Shown here: positions 25,597 through 34,493 of the stretch, piece after piece
Layout: the number at the start of each line of letters is the position of its first letter
Position numbering within the stretch: the stretch's first letter is position 1
NCBI RefSeq assembly: GCF_001558695.1
Contig: NZ_LNTU01000039.1
Location: 124,001-188,000 of the forward strand
Reading direction: 5' to 3'
Length of the DNA stretch: 64,000 bases
Origin: Paramesorhizobium deserti
GTDB taxonomy: Bacteria; Pseudomonadota; Alphaproteobacteria; Rhizobiales; Rhizobiaceae
Program-made: the position numbers and the translations under genes
Notes under the pieces: model-generated
What the model was told of the DNA's origin: nothing
Database searches by the model: none
What the model saw: the letters and a program-made list of their open reading frames with translations, nothing else

Positions 25597-27219
25597 ATGA
25601 ACTACACATTTAAGCATTCGACTGAGATCGTGGCTCTCAGCATAGCCGCGTTCCTAGCGTTGCTCGGCGCGGCTTTCGCCCAGGACGATCTTTTCAAGGC
25701 GCATATGTGGGTGGCGTTCTTTACGCTGCTCGCGGGCACGGTTCTTCTGATGCGCCGCACCCAGATCGTTTCCACCAAGGCGGAAGCCGAGAGCTCCTTC
25801 TATATGGATGACGTGATCCGCTATGGCGCGATCACCACGATGTTCTGGGCTGTTGTCGGTCTGCTCGTCGGCGTCGTCGTTGCAGCCCAGCTCGCCTTCC
25901 CCGACCTCAACATCGAACCGTGGTTCAATTTCGGCCGGCTGCGCCCGCTGCACACCTCGGCGGTGGTCTTCGCCTTCGGCGGTAACGCACTGATCTGCAC
26001 GTCCTTCTATGTCGTCCAGCGCACCTCGCGCGCGTGGCTCTTCGGCGGCGATCTCGCCTGGTTCGTCTTCTGGGGCTACCAGTTTTTCATCGTCATGGCG
26101 GCAACCGGCTATCTGCTTGGCATCACGCAGAGCCGCGAATATGCGGAGCCCGAATGGTATGTCGATGTCTGGCTCACCATTGTCTGGGTCGCCTATTTGA
26201 TCGTGTTCCTCGGTACGATCTTCAAGCGCAAGGAACCACATATCTACGTCGCGAACTGGTTCTACCTGTCCTTCATCGTGACGATCGCGATGCTGCATCT
26301 CGTCAACAATCTGGCGATGCCGGTATCATTGCTCGGCGCAAAGAGCTATTCGGCCTTTTCCGGTGTGCAGGATGCGCTGACGCAATGGTGGTATGGGCAT
26401 AATGCGGTCGGCTTCTTCCTGACCGCCGGCTTCCTCGGGATGATGTATTATTTCGTCCCCAAGCAGGCCGGGCGGCCGGTCTACAGCTACCGCCTGTCGA
26501 TCATCCACTTCTGGGCGCTGATCTTCCTCTACATCTGGGCGGGCCCGCATCACCTGCACTACACCGCCCTTCCCGACTGGGCGCAGACGCTCGGCATGGT
26601 GTTCTCGATCATGCTGTGGATGCCGTCGTGGGGCGGTATGATCAATGGCCTGATGACGCTCTCCGGCGCCTGGGACAAGCTGCGCACGGATCCGATCATC
26701 CGCATGATGGTGATTTCGATCGCCTTCTACGGCATGTCGACCTTCGAGGGCCCGATGATGTCGATCAAGGCCGTCAACTCGCTGTCGCATTATACGGACT
26801 GGACTATCGGCCACGTCCATTCGGGCGCGCTCGGCTGGGTCGGCATGATCTCCTTCGGCGCCCTCTACTATCTGGTGCCGAAGCTCTGGGGCCGCGAACG
26901 GCTCTATTCGCTCCGCCTCATAAACTGGCACTTCTGGCTGGCGACGCTCGGCATCGTGGTCTACGCCGCAGTCATGTGGGTGGCGGGCATCCAGCAGGGC
27001 TTGATGTGGCGCGAATACGATGAACAGGGCTTCCTGGTCTACTCGTTCGCCGAATCCGTCGCCGTGATGAAACCCTATTACATCATGCGTGCCTTCGGCG
27101 GTCTCCTCTATCTCTCCGGAGCGCTCATCATGGCCTGGAACCTGGCAATGACCATCGCTGGACGCGAGCGCGCCGAACGGCCGATCGCAACCAGCATGGC
27201 CGTTCAACCTGCAGAATAA
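25597..27219 (+). CDS. ccoN: cbb3-type cytochrome c oxidase subunit I (CcoN/FixN)
   Basis: Catalytic haem-copper subunit of the high-affinity terminal oxidase, 540 aa and about 12 membrane helices. Haem b and CuB ligand regions are visible: [56 protein letters not shown] and [13 protein letters not shown] at 25597 follows GGGGA; the reading frame extends upstream without start-like context. It begins the ccoNOQP operon downstream of an anaerobox and supports respiration at low oxygen, as in nodules or microaerobic soil. Confidence 0.97.
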   Translation: MNYTFKHSTEIVALSIAAFLALLGAAFAQDDLFKAHMWVAFFTLLAGTVLLMRRTQIVSTKAEAESSFYMDDVIRYGAITTMFWAVVGLLVGVVVAAQLAFPDLNIEPWFNFGRLRPLHTSAVVFAFGGNALICTSFYVVQRTSRAWLFGGDLAWFVFWGYQFFIVMAATGYLLGITQSREYAEPEWYVDVWLTIVWVAYLIVFLGTIFKRKEPHIYVANWFYLSFIVTIAMLHLVNNLAMPVSLLGAKSYSAFSGVQDALTQWWYGHNAVGFFLTAGFLGMMYYFVPKQAGRPVYSYRLSIIHFWALIFLYIWAGPHHLHYTALPDWAQTLGMVFSIMLWMPSWGGMINGLMTLSGAWDKLRTDPIIRMMVISIAFYGMSTFEGPMMSIKAVNSLSHYTDWTIGHVHSGALGWVGMISFGALYYLVPKLWGRERLYSLRLINWHFWLATLGIVVYAAVMWVAGIQQGLMWREYDEQGFLVYSFAESVAVMKPYYIMRAFGGLLYLSGALIMAWNLAMTIAGRERAERPIATSMAVQPAE

Positions 27220-27230
27220 GGAATAAAACC

Positions 27231-27962
27231 GTGAGTCTTCTAGACAAACACCAGATACTTGAAAAGAACGCGACCCTGCTTCTTGTCGGATCGCTCCTGG
27301 TCGTCACGGTCGGCGGCATCGTCGAAATCGCCCCCTTGTTCTATTTGGAGAACACGATCGAAAAGGTAGAGGGAATGCGGCCGTATACACCGCTGGAGCT
27401 CACCGGGCGCAACATCTACATCCGTGAGGGTTGTTATACCTGCCACAGCCAGATGATCCGCCCCTTCCGCGATGAGGTCGAGCGTTACGGAAATTACAGC
27501 CTGGCGGCTGAATCCATGTACGACCATCCTTTCCAGTGGGGGTCCAAGCGCACAGGACCGGACCTCGCGCGCGTCGGCGGCCGCTATTCCAACGAATGGC
27601 ATGTCCAGCACCTGGCCGATCCGCGCTCCGTCGTGCCGGAATCGATCATGCCGAGCTATGCCTTCCTGAAGAGCGCGCCGCTCGACATCAAGAACATCCA
27701 GGCCAATCTCGTGGCCAATGTGAAGGTCGGCGTGCCCTATAGCGATGAAATGCTGGCCAACGCCGAGGCGGATCTCAAGGCGCAGGCGAATCCCGACGCG
27801 GATACCTCCGACTTGCAGGCACGCTATCCGAAAGCGGTCGTAGGCGATTTCGACGGCAATCCAAAGGCCGTAACCGAAATGGATGCGCTCGTTGCCTACC
27901 TCCAGATGCTCGGCACGCTGGTCGATTTCTCGACCTATGACGAAGCCGCCGGTTACCGTTGA
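27231..27962 (+). CDS. ccoO: cbb3-type cytochrome c oxidase subunit II (CcoO/FixO)
   Basis: Membrane-anchored mono-haem cytochrome c of 243 aa. One N-terminal membrane helix is followed by the haem site [11 protein letters not shown] and a distal Met region ([10 protein letters not shown]). The GTG start follows AAGGA by eight bases. It relays electrons from CcoP to CcoN. Confidence 0.97.
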   Translation: MSLLDKHQILEKNATLLLVGSLLVVTVGGIVEIAPLFYLENTIEKVEGMRPYTPLELTGRNIYIREGCYTCHSQMIRPFRDEVERYGNYSLAAESMYDHPFQWGSKRTGPDLARVGGRYSNEWHVQHLADPRSVVPESIMPSYAFLKSAPLDIKNIQANLVANVKVGVPYSDEMLANAEADLKAQANPDADTSDLQARYPKAVVGDFDGNPKAVTEMDALVAYLQMLGTLVDFSTYDEAAGYR

Positions 27963-27973
27963 GGGAGGGCGCC

Positions 27974-28123
27974 ATGGATTATCACATAATGCGCCAATTC
28001 GCCGACAGCTGGGGCCTGCTCGCCATGGTGATTTTCTTCGTGGGGGCCGTCCTTTTCACCTTCCGCCCAGGCAGCCGGAAGCTGGCAGACGATGCTGCGC
28101 GCGTCCCGTTGAAAGAGGACTGA
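27974..28123 (+). CDS. ccoQ: cbb3-type oxidase subunit CcoQ/FixQ
   Basis: Small single-span protein of 49 aa, starting MDYHIMRQFADSWGLLAM and containing one hydrophobic helix (MVIFFVGAVLFTF) and a basic-acidic tail ending KED. A GGGAGGGC site precedes the ATG. CcoQ stabilises the CcoNOP complex. Position between ccoO and ccoP confirms the call. Confidence 0.95.
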   Translation: MDYHIMRQFADSWGLLAMVIFFVGAVLFTFRPGSRKLADDAARVPLKED

Positions 28124-28129
28124 AACAAA

Positions 28130-29053
28130 ATGGACGATGCAAGACATATCGATGGAAAACGTATCGATGAAAAAACCGGCGTCGAGACGACCGGCCATTT
28201 CTGGGACGGCATCCAGGAACTGAACAATCCCCTACCCCGCTGGTGGCTGTGGACGTTCTACGCCACCATCATCTGGGCCATCGGATATACGATTATGTAT
28301 CCAGCCTGGCCGATGCTGACCAGCGCCACCGGGGGATATCTCGGTTATTCCAGCCGAGCCGAGGTGCGCGACGAACTTGCAACGGCCGAGGCCGCCCGCG
28401 GCAGCCTCGTGGAGGCGGTCAGGAGCGAGGACGTGGCGCAGATCGTCGCCAATCCCGTGCTCAAGCAGTTTGCAATCTCCGCCGGCGCCGCCGCATTCAA
28501 GGTCAATTGCGTCCAGTGTCACGGTTCCGGCGCGCAAGGCAGCGCGGGCTATCCGAACCTGAACGATGACGACTGGCTGTGGGGCGGTGATATCGAGTCG
28601 ATCTACACCACGATCAACCATGGCGTCCGCTATGCGGCGGACGAGGAAACCCGGCAGTCGGAAATGCCCTCCTTCGATGGCGTCCTGACACCCGACCAGA
28701 TGGCGGATGTCGCCGCCTATGTTGTCAGCCTCTCCGGTACTCCGAAGTTCCCGGACAAGGTCGAGGCCGGCGCGACCCTGTTCGCCGAGAACTGTGCCTC
28801 GTGCCATGGCAGCGACGCCAAGGCGGCGAAGGGCGTCGATGCCGAAGCCGTCAAGGATCTGGGCGCCCCCGATCTTGCGGACGCGATCTGGCTCTATGGT
28901 TCGGGCGAAAATGCCGTCGTGCAGCAGATGATGCATCCAAGGAACGGCGTGATGCCGGCCTGGGGCGCGCGTCTTGGCAACACCACGGTCAAGGAACTGG
29001 CTGTCTACGTCCACTCGCTCGGCGGGGGGCAGACGGTGGCGGCCGGACAGTAG
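28130..29053 (+). CDS. ccoP: cbb3-type cytochrome c oxidase subunit III (CcoP/FixP)
   Basis: Di-haem cytochrome c of 307 aa. A cytoplasmic N-terminus and one membrane helix (about residues 40-60) lead to two haem c domains with CVQCH (C127, C130) and CASCH (C222, C225). It accepts electrons from soluble cytochromes. It is the last structural gene; an 11-bp hairpin separates it from ccoG. Confidence 0.97.
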   Translation: MDDARHIDGKRIDEKTGVETTGHFWDGIQELNNPLPRWWLWTFYATIIWAIGYTIMYPAWPMLTSATGGYLGYSSRAEVRDELATAEAARGSLVEAVRSEDVAQIVANPVLKQFAISAGAAAFKVNCVQCHGSGAQGSAGYPNLNDDDWLWGGDIESIYTTINHGVRYAADEETRQSEMPSFDGVLTPDQMADVAAYVVSLSGTPKFPDKVEAGATLFAENCASCHGSDAKAAKGVDAEAVKDLGAPDLADAIWLYGSGENAVVQQMMHPRNGVMPAWGARLGNTTVKELAVYVHSLGGGQTVAAGQ

Positions 29054-29088
29054 CCGGACCGACCGGAAGCGCAAACTCACGAAACTGG

Positions 29089-29119
29089 GCCCTGCCGGCG
29101 GAATTTTGGCCGGCAGGGC
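29089..29119 (+). terminator. Hairpin between ccoP and ccoG
   Basis: Perfect 11-base arms (29089-29099 and 29109-29119) flank a 9-base loop (GGAATTTTG). The following CAATTT is only weakly T-rich. It probably attenuates transcription or protects the ccoNOQP message. No second anaerobox was found before ccoG, so read-through is the likely route to ccoGHIS expression. Confidence 0.6.
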
Positions 29120-29133
29120 AATTTAGCGGAAGA

Positions 29134-30729
29134 ATGGAACGGACCGTGACGGTCAACGTGCGAGAAGTGCAAGAAAGCGGGAACGAAGCGATCGAACGGG
29201 TCGACGCCGAGGCTGTCAACTCGGCCAAGGTCCGGCAGCCGCTCTATGCTGCCCGAAAGAAGATCCATCCGAAAAGGGCATCCGGCGCATTCCGGCAGTT
29301 CAAATGGCTGGTGATGGCCATCACGCTGGGCATCTATTACCTGACGCCGTGGATACGGTGGGATCGGGGTCCCTATGCTCCCGACCAGGCCATCCTGGTC
29401 GATATCGCCAACCGGCGCTTCTATTTTTTCTCCATTGAGATCTGGCCACAGGAATTCATCCTGATCGCCGGCCTCCTCGTGATGGCGGGCGCCGGGCTGT
29501 TCCTCATCACCTCCGTGGCCGGGCGCGCATGGTGCGGTTATACCTGCCCACAGACCGTTTGGGTGGACCTTTTCCTCGTGGTCGAACGTGCCGTCGAGGG
29601 CGACCGTAACGCACGTATCAAGCTCGACCAGACGCCCTGGACGTTGGACAAGATCACCAAGAAGCTCGTCAAGCACCTGATCTGGATCGCCATCGGCTTT
29701 TTCACCGGCGGTGCGTGGATTTTCTATTTCGCCGATGCGCCGACCCTCGCCAGGGATTTCACCCTCGGACAGGCCGCGCCCATCGCATATTTCACCGTCG
29801 TGATCCTGACTTTCACCACCTATGTCTTCGGCGGCTTCATGCGGGAGCAGGTGTGCACCTATATGTGCCCGTGGCCACGCATTCAGGCGGCGATGCTCGA
29901 TGAGGATTCGCTCACCGTCACCTACAACGCCTGGCGCGGCGAGCCCCGTTCAAGAGGTGCCAAGAAGAGCGTCGCGGCTGGAAAGCTGGTTGGCGATTGC
30001 GTTGATTGCAACGCCTGCGTTGCTGTCTGTCCACAGGGTATCGACATTCGCGACGGCCAGCAGCTTGAATGCATCACCTGCGCGCTGTGCATCGACGCCT
30101 GCGACGGCGTTATGGACAAGCTCGGCAAGGAGCGCGGCCTGATCTCCTACACGACGCTTCTCGACTACCAGCACAACATGGACATTGCCACCGTCGGCGG
30201 GACGAAGCCGATCAACCCGGCTCTTGTCCGCACAGCCGAGGGCAAGCTGACGGAAGAGGTGAAGAATTTCCGCCTGGGTCACATCTTCCGGCCGCGTACC
30301 GCAGTCTATTTCTCACTCTGGGTCCTCGTCGGCATCGGCATTCTCACCATGCTGATGAGCAGAGGACGGCTGGAACTCAACGTCCTCCACGATCGCAATC
30401 CGCAGTTTGTAACGCTATCCGACGGCTCGATCCGCAACGGCTACACGGTCAAGATCCTCAACATGATCCCGGAGCCTCGCGCGTTCACCATGTCGATCGA
30501 CGGATTGCCGGATGCGACCATGTCCGCTCCGGATATCGCGGAGGCTTCCGACGGGAAGGTCTCGGTCGAGGCCGAGCCCGATCGCGTCCGCACCTTCAAG
30601 GTCTTCGTGGCGGTGCCTGCCGGCTCGCTCGACGAGGAAATTACCCCGTTCGAGTTTCATGTCGTCGATAAGGACGGCATGGAGAGCGCCGTCTACAAAA
30701 CCACCTTCAGTGCACCGGAGAAGAAGTGA
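29134..30729 (+). CDS. ccoG: Cytochrome oxidase accessory protein CcoG/FixG
   Basis: Polyferredoxin-like membrane protein of 531 aa with about five membrane helices and two 4Fe-4S ferredoxin motifs (CVDCNACVAVCP and CITCALCIDACD), plus the early CGYTCPQTVW and CTYMCPWPRIQ motifs. CcoG acts in copper reduction during cbb3 assembly. The ATG at 29134 follows GCGGAAG at short spacing; a GTG at 29146 is an alternative. The stop overlaps the ccoH ATG. Confidence 0.95.
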   Translation: MERTVTVNVREVQESGNEAIERVDAEAVNSAKVRQPLYAARKKIHPKRASGAFRQFKWLVMAITLGIYYLTPWIRWDRGPYAPDQAILVDIANRRFYFFSIEIWPQEFILIAGLLVMAGAGLFLITSVAGRAWCGYTCPQTVWVDLFLVVERAVEGDRNARIKLDQTPWTLDKITKKLVKHLIWIAIGFFTGGAWIFYFADAPTLARDFTLGQAAPIAYFTVVILTFTTYVFGGFMREQVCTYMCPWPRIQAAMLDEDSLTVTYNAWRGEPRSRGAKKSVAAGKLVGDCVDCNACVAVCPQGIDIRDGQQLECITCALCIDACDGVMDKLGKERGLISYTTLLDYQHNMDIATVGGTKPINPALVRTAEGKLTEEVKNFRLGHIFRPRTAVYFSLWVLVGIGILTMLMSRGRLELNVLHDRNPQFVTLSDGSIRNGYTVKILNMIPEPRAFTMSIDGLPDATMSAPDIAEASDGKVSVEAEPDRVRTFKVFVAVPAGSLDEEITPFEFHVVDKDGMESAVYKTTFSAPEKK

Positions 30730-31217
30730 TGTCGAGTTCTGCCCCTCGTGAATTCACCGGCCGCCACATGTTGATTGTGCTTGCCCTGTTTTTCGGGACG
30801 ATCATTGCCGTCAACGTGACCATGGCCGTCTATGCGAATACGAGCTGGACCGGCCTTGTCGTCAAGAACTCCTATGTCGCAAGCCAGGAATTCAACGAGA
30901 AGGCGGCACTTGGCCGGGCCCAATCCGCGCTTGGCTGGCGCGGCACCGTCACCTACCGAGACGGCAGGCTCAGCTACAGCCTGGCCAATGCCGAGGGCGC
31001 GCCGGTGACGCTGACGAGCGTGAAGGTAACGCTGCGGCGCCCGGCCTATGAAGCCGAGGACATGACGGTGGAACTCCAGCCCCATGGCAACGCTTTTTCC
31101 ACTCCGGTCGCCGTGCGGGACGGGATCTGGATCATCGACGTCGAGGCCGGGATCTCCGGTCGGGCACCTTACCACGATATCTCGCGCCACCATATCACGA
31201 ATGGAACCCTGCAATGA
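30729..31217 (+). CDS. ccoH: cbb3 oxidase assembly protein CcoH/FixH
   Basis: FixH family, 162 aa, with a single N-terminal membrane helix (HMLIVLALFFGTIIAVNVTMAVYA) and a periplasmic domain. It is needed for stable CcoNOQP assembly. ATG at 30729 shares its first base with the ccoG stop; the GTG codon just before it gives the longer reading. The stop overlaps ccoI by ATGA. Confidence 0.95.
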   Translation: MSSSAPREFTGRHMLIVLALFFGTIIAVNVTMAVYANTSWTGLVVKNSYVASQEFNEKAALGRAQSALGWRGTVTYRDGRLSYSLANAEGAPVTLTSVKVTLRRPAYEAEDMTVELQPHGNAFSTPVAVRDGIWIIDVEAGISGRAPYHDISRHHITNGTLQ

Positions 31218-33505
31218 GCTGCTGCGCGCCTGGCCTCGAACCGAACGCCGTTCTGGGCGAGGGACCTTCTTCGGAAGAGCTTCTGCTCGCAAGCCGCGCA
31301 CTTGGCAACGGACTGCGCCAGATCGACCTCTCCGTCCCGGACGTCCATTGCGGCGCATGCATCCAGACCATCGAACAGGCGATGGCCAAGCTCGATAATG
31401 TGGAGAGCGCGCGCGTCAACCTCTCGACGAAACGGCTCATGGTGCGCTGGCGTGAGGACAAAGCGCCACCACCGGTCGCCGCCACGCTCCGCAAGCTCGG
31501 CTATGCGTCCCACCTTTTTGATAACGATGCGGGAGAGGACAAGACTTTTTCGGAACTCATCCGGGCGCTGGCGGTGGCGGGTTTCGCCGCGAGCAATATC
31601 ATGCTTATGTCGGTGTCGGTATGGTCGGGCGCGGAAGCGGCGACCCGCGATATGTTCCACTGGATATCGGCCATGATCGCGGCCCCCGCCCTCGTCTATT
31701 CGGGCCGTGTCTTCTTCCGCTCGGCCTGGGGTGCGCTGCGCGGCGGGCACATGAACATGGATGTGCCGATCTCGCTCGCCGTGACGCTCGCCTTCGCGAT
31801 GAGCCTCTACGAGACCATCAACCATGGCAGGCATGCTTATTTCGACGCTTCGGTCTCGCTGCTCTTCTTTCTGCTCATCGGCCGCACGCTCGATCATATG
31901 ATGCGCGAGCGGGCACGCTCCGCCGTCGTTGGCCTGTCGCGGCTCGTGCCGCGCGGAGCGCTCATCGTCACGGAAACCGGGGAACGGGAATACAGGCCCA
32001 TTTCAGAAATCAGGGAGGGCACTAGGCTCATTCTGACGACCGGCGAGCGATCTCCGGTGGATGCCCGCGTCGAGGAAGGCTCATCCGAGCTCGACTGCTC
32101 CATCGTATCGGGCGAAAGCGCACCGCAGGCGGTCCACCAGGGCTCGATCATCCGGGCGGGAATGCTCAATCTGACCGCTCCGCTGACGCTTTCAGCAATT
32201 GCGACGGCGAATGAATCCTTCCTCGCCGACATGGTACGACTGATGGAGGCCGCCGAGGGCGGGAGGGCCCGCTATCGGCGTATCGCGGACCGTGCCTCCC
32301 AGATCTATTCGCCTGTCGTGCACATCATCGCCTTTCTCTCCGCGCTTGGCTGGATCGTGACCACGGGCGACTGGTACCGCGCCATCTTCATTGCCATCGC
32401 CGTTCTCATCATCACCTGCCCGTGCGCGCTGGGGCTCGCCGTGCCGATGGTGCAAGTCATGGCGGCCCGCAGGCTTTTCGAGAACGGCATCATGGTCAAG
32501 GACGGTTCCGGACTGGAACGTTTGGCGGATGCCGACACGATCGTCTTCGACAAGACGGGAACGCTGACCCTCGGCCAGCCGCAATTGACGAATTCGCACG
32601 ATGTCGATCCCGAAATGCTGGCGCAGGCGGCCCTGATAGCCTCTTACTCCAGCCACCCGCTGGCAAAGGCATTGGCACAGGCGGCGAAGGGGATCAGGAG
32701 CAAGGCCGCGCGGTTCGAACATTTCAAGGAAGTGCCGGGCTGCGGCCTGGTGGCCGTTTCGGGCGATGCGACCTGGCGGCTCGGACGGCGTGAGTGGGCG
32801 GCGGAAGGTAACGCTGGCGCGGCCGATGCGCCCCATGGCGGACCGGAAACCGTTCTTTCCCTGAACGGCCGCATCGTGGCGGCCTTCCGCTTCGACGACC
32901 GGGTGCGCAAAGACGCGGCCGAGACGGTGGCCGAGCTCAAGAACAGCGGCATCGATATCGAAATCATTTCGGGCGACCGCTATGACGCGGCCGCTGAACT
33001 CGCCACCCGGCTCGGCGTCCCGGCCTTCACTGCAGGCGCCCTCCCGGGCGAGAAGGTAACGCGCATCGCAACCCTCGCGCAGCATGGCCACAAGGTACTG
33101 ATGGTCGGTGATGGGCTCAACGACGCGCCCGCCCTGGCAGCGGCGCACGTCTCCATGGCGCCGGCGACCGCCGCCGATATCGGGCGCAACGCCGCCGATT
33201 TTGTCTTCCTGCGGGAGAGTCTCGGCGCCGTACCGTTCGCCATGGAAGTCTCGCGTCAGGCGAAGACGCTCATCCGGCAGAATTTCGTTCTCGCCATCGG
33301 TTATAATTTTCTCGCCGTGCCGATCGCGGTCATGGGTTATGTGACGCCGCTCGTCGCCGCGCTCGCCATGTCGTTCTCATCGATCATCGTGGTCGCCAAT
33401 GCCATGCGGCTCAGGGTGAAGGCGGCGCCCCAGAAGGGCGCGACAGCTTTGGCTGGGCTGGCTGCGATTTTTGCGGGACATATGTTGCAAAGGTCTTCCA
33501 AATGA
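31214..33505 (+). CDS. ccoI: Copper-type P1B ATPase CcoI/FixI
   Basis: P1B-type ATPase of 763 aa that exports copper to the periplasm for the CuB centre. It has an N-terminal heavy-metal-associated domain (HCGACI, C46/C49), the intramembrane CPC motif (TCPCALGLAVP), phosphorylation site DKTGTLTLG and hinge GDGLNDAPALAAAHV. An additional MSCCAPG start gives two further cysteines. Position inside ccoGHIS identifies it as FixI rather than a detoxifying CopA. Confidence 0.95.
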   Translation: MSCCAPGLEPNAVLGEGPSSEELLLASRALGNGLRQIDLSVPDVHCGACIQTIEQAMAKLDNVESARVNLSTKRLMVRWREDKAPPPVAATLRKLGYASHLFDNDAGEDKTFSELIRALAVAGFAASNIMLMSVSVWSGAEAATRDMFHWISAMIAAPALVYSGRVFFRSAWGALRGGHMNMDVPISLAVTLAFAMSLYETINHGRHAYFDASVSLLFFLLIGRTLDHMMRERARSAVVGLSRLVPRGALIVTETGEREYRPISEIREGTRLILTTGERSPVDARVEEGSSELDCSIVSGESAPQAVHQGSIIRAGMLNLTAPLTLSAIATANESFLADMVRLMEAAEGGRARYRRIADRASQIYSPVVHIIAFLSALGWIVTTGDWYRAIFIAIAVLIITCPCALGLAVPMVQVMAARRLFENGIMVKDGSGLERLADADTIVFDKTGTLTLGQPQLTNSHDVDPEMLAQAALIASYSSHPLAKALAQAAKGIRSKAARFEHFKEVPGCGLVAVSGDATWRLGRREWAAEGNAGAADAPHGGPETVLSLNGRIVAAFRFDDRVRKDAAETVAELKNSGIDIEIISGDRYDAAAELATRLGVPAFTAGALPGEKVTRIATLAQHGHKVLMVGDGLNDAPALAAAHVSMAPATAADIGRNAADFVFLRESLGAVPFAMEVSRQAKTLIRQNFVLAIGYNFLAVPIAVMGYVTPLVAALAMSFSSIIVVANAMRLRVKAAPQKGATALAGLAAIFAGHMLQRSSK

Positions 33506-33711
33506 CCAATCTCGTTGTCCTGATCCCCATCGCGCTTTTTCTCGGAGTTCTCGGCCTGGTGGCGTTCCTCTGGTCGCTGAAAAACGGCCAATATGACGAT
33601 CTCGACGGGGCTGCGGAACGCATCCTGCTCGACGATCCCGCAGAAAAGACCTCCGATGCGGTCTACCGCGGAACCATGAAGCTGGACAACCGCCTGCCAG
33701 CGGGAGAATAA
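33502..33711 (+). CDS. ccoS: cbb3 oxidase maturation protein CcoS/FixS
   Basis: Small protein of 69 aa with one membrane helix (LVVLIPIALFLGVLGLVAFLWSLK) followed by the CcoS-typical NGQYDDLDGAAERIL. It is needed for cofactor insertion into CcoN. Its ATG overlaps the ccoI stop and it ends the ccoGHIS unit. Confidence 0.95.
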   Translation: MTNLVVLIPIALFLGVLGLVAFLWSLKNGQYDDLDGAAERILLDDPAEKTSDAVYRGTMKLDNRLPAGE

Positions 33712-33760
33712 TGACCTGTCCAAATCTCGGTCGTGACAATCTTTGACATATGTCGACTGG

Positions 33761-34246
33761 TTACAGGCACGCGCCCTCAGAATTGTTTATGCCGTGAAGC
33801 GACGCACGCCAGAAGATATAACCACTGGCTGCGCCACTGATCCCCAATCCCGCCGCATAAACGGCGGCGGCCTGATGAAAGGGATCCGAAACTGTCACGA
33901 GAACTGCCATCACGCCTGTCAATGCTCCACCTATGACATAGGCGGCCGGCCCGGGAATCCCTCGCCAACGGCAAAACGCCGTTAACGCCAATGCCGGAAG
34001 GAAAGCCGTGGCGGCAGTTATCGCCGTCATTATGATCAGGGATTCAACGAAACTATCCATGGGAGCCAATGCGTCTCCCGCGAGAAAACGTTCGCTGCCA
34101 ATGAAAAACCATTGAGCGGTATACCAATAGAAAAGATCGATGACGGCCTGAACAGACGAGGCGATCGCAAGACCAAAAGCGAAATGCTTTGCCAGCGTGG
34201 GCCATGCCGGCGATCTCTCCGAAATATCTCTTCTGTAGGAGGGCAT
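33761..34246 (-). CDS. Small integral membrane protein of unknown function
   Basis: 161 aa with four clear hydrophobic segments (around residues 20-40, 65-90, 100-120 and 125-145) and a short polar N-terminus. I recognise no family; it is not one of the cbb3 assembly proteins. It is convergent with ccoS and divergent from the acyltransferase. Regular codon use and the hydrophobic pattern support a real gene, but no function can be assigned. Confidence 0.6.
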   Translation of the reverse strand: MPSYRRDISERSPAWPTLAKHFAFGLAIASSVQAVIDLFYWYTAQWFFIGSERFLAGDALAPMDSFVESLIIMTAITAATAFLPALALTAFCRWRGIPGPAAYVIGGALTGVMAVLVTVSDPFHQAAAVYAAGLGISGAASGYIFWRASLHGINNSEGACL

Positions 34247-34493
34247 GGTTTTTTGTTATCATCTGATGAATTTCGCGGATATGGCGGGCCGACATACTGC
34301 ATCCGGACCGATCAGGGCAATAATCAATCTCTGTCAATACATTAACCGGATCACATATTCGATCGACCGATAGCAATTCGTGTTCCCAACTGGCGACTGC
34401 TCCGGCGCCGCTTTGTTGCATTGCAGCACGACGCTGCCTATGGTTGGCTTCCTCAAGGGCGGGCTTGCCACCAATTGAGAGGTCGACGATCGC

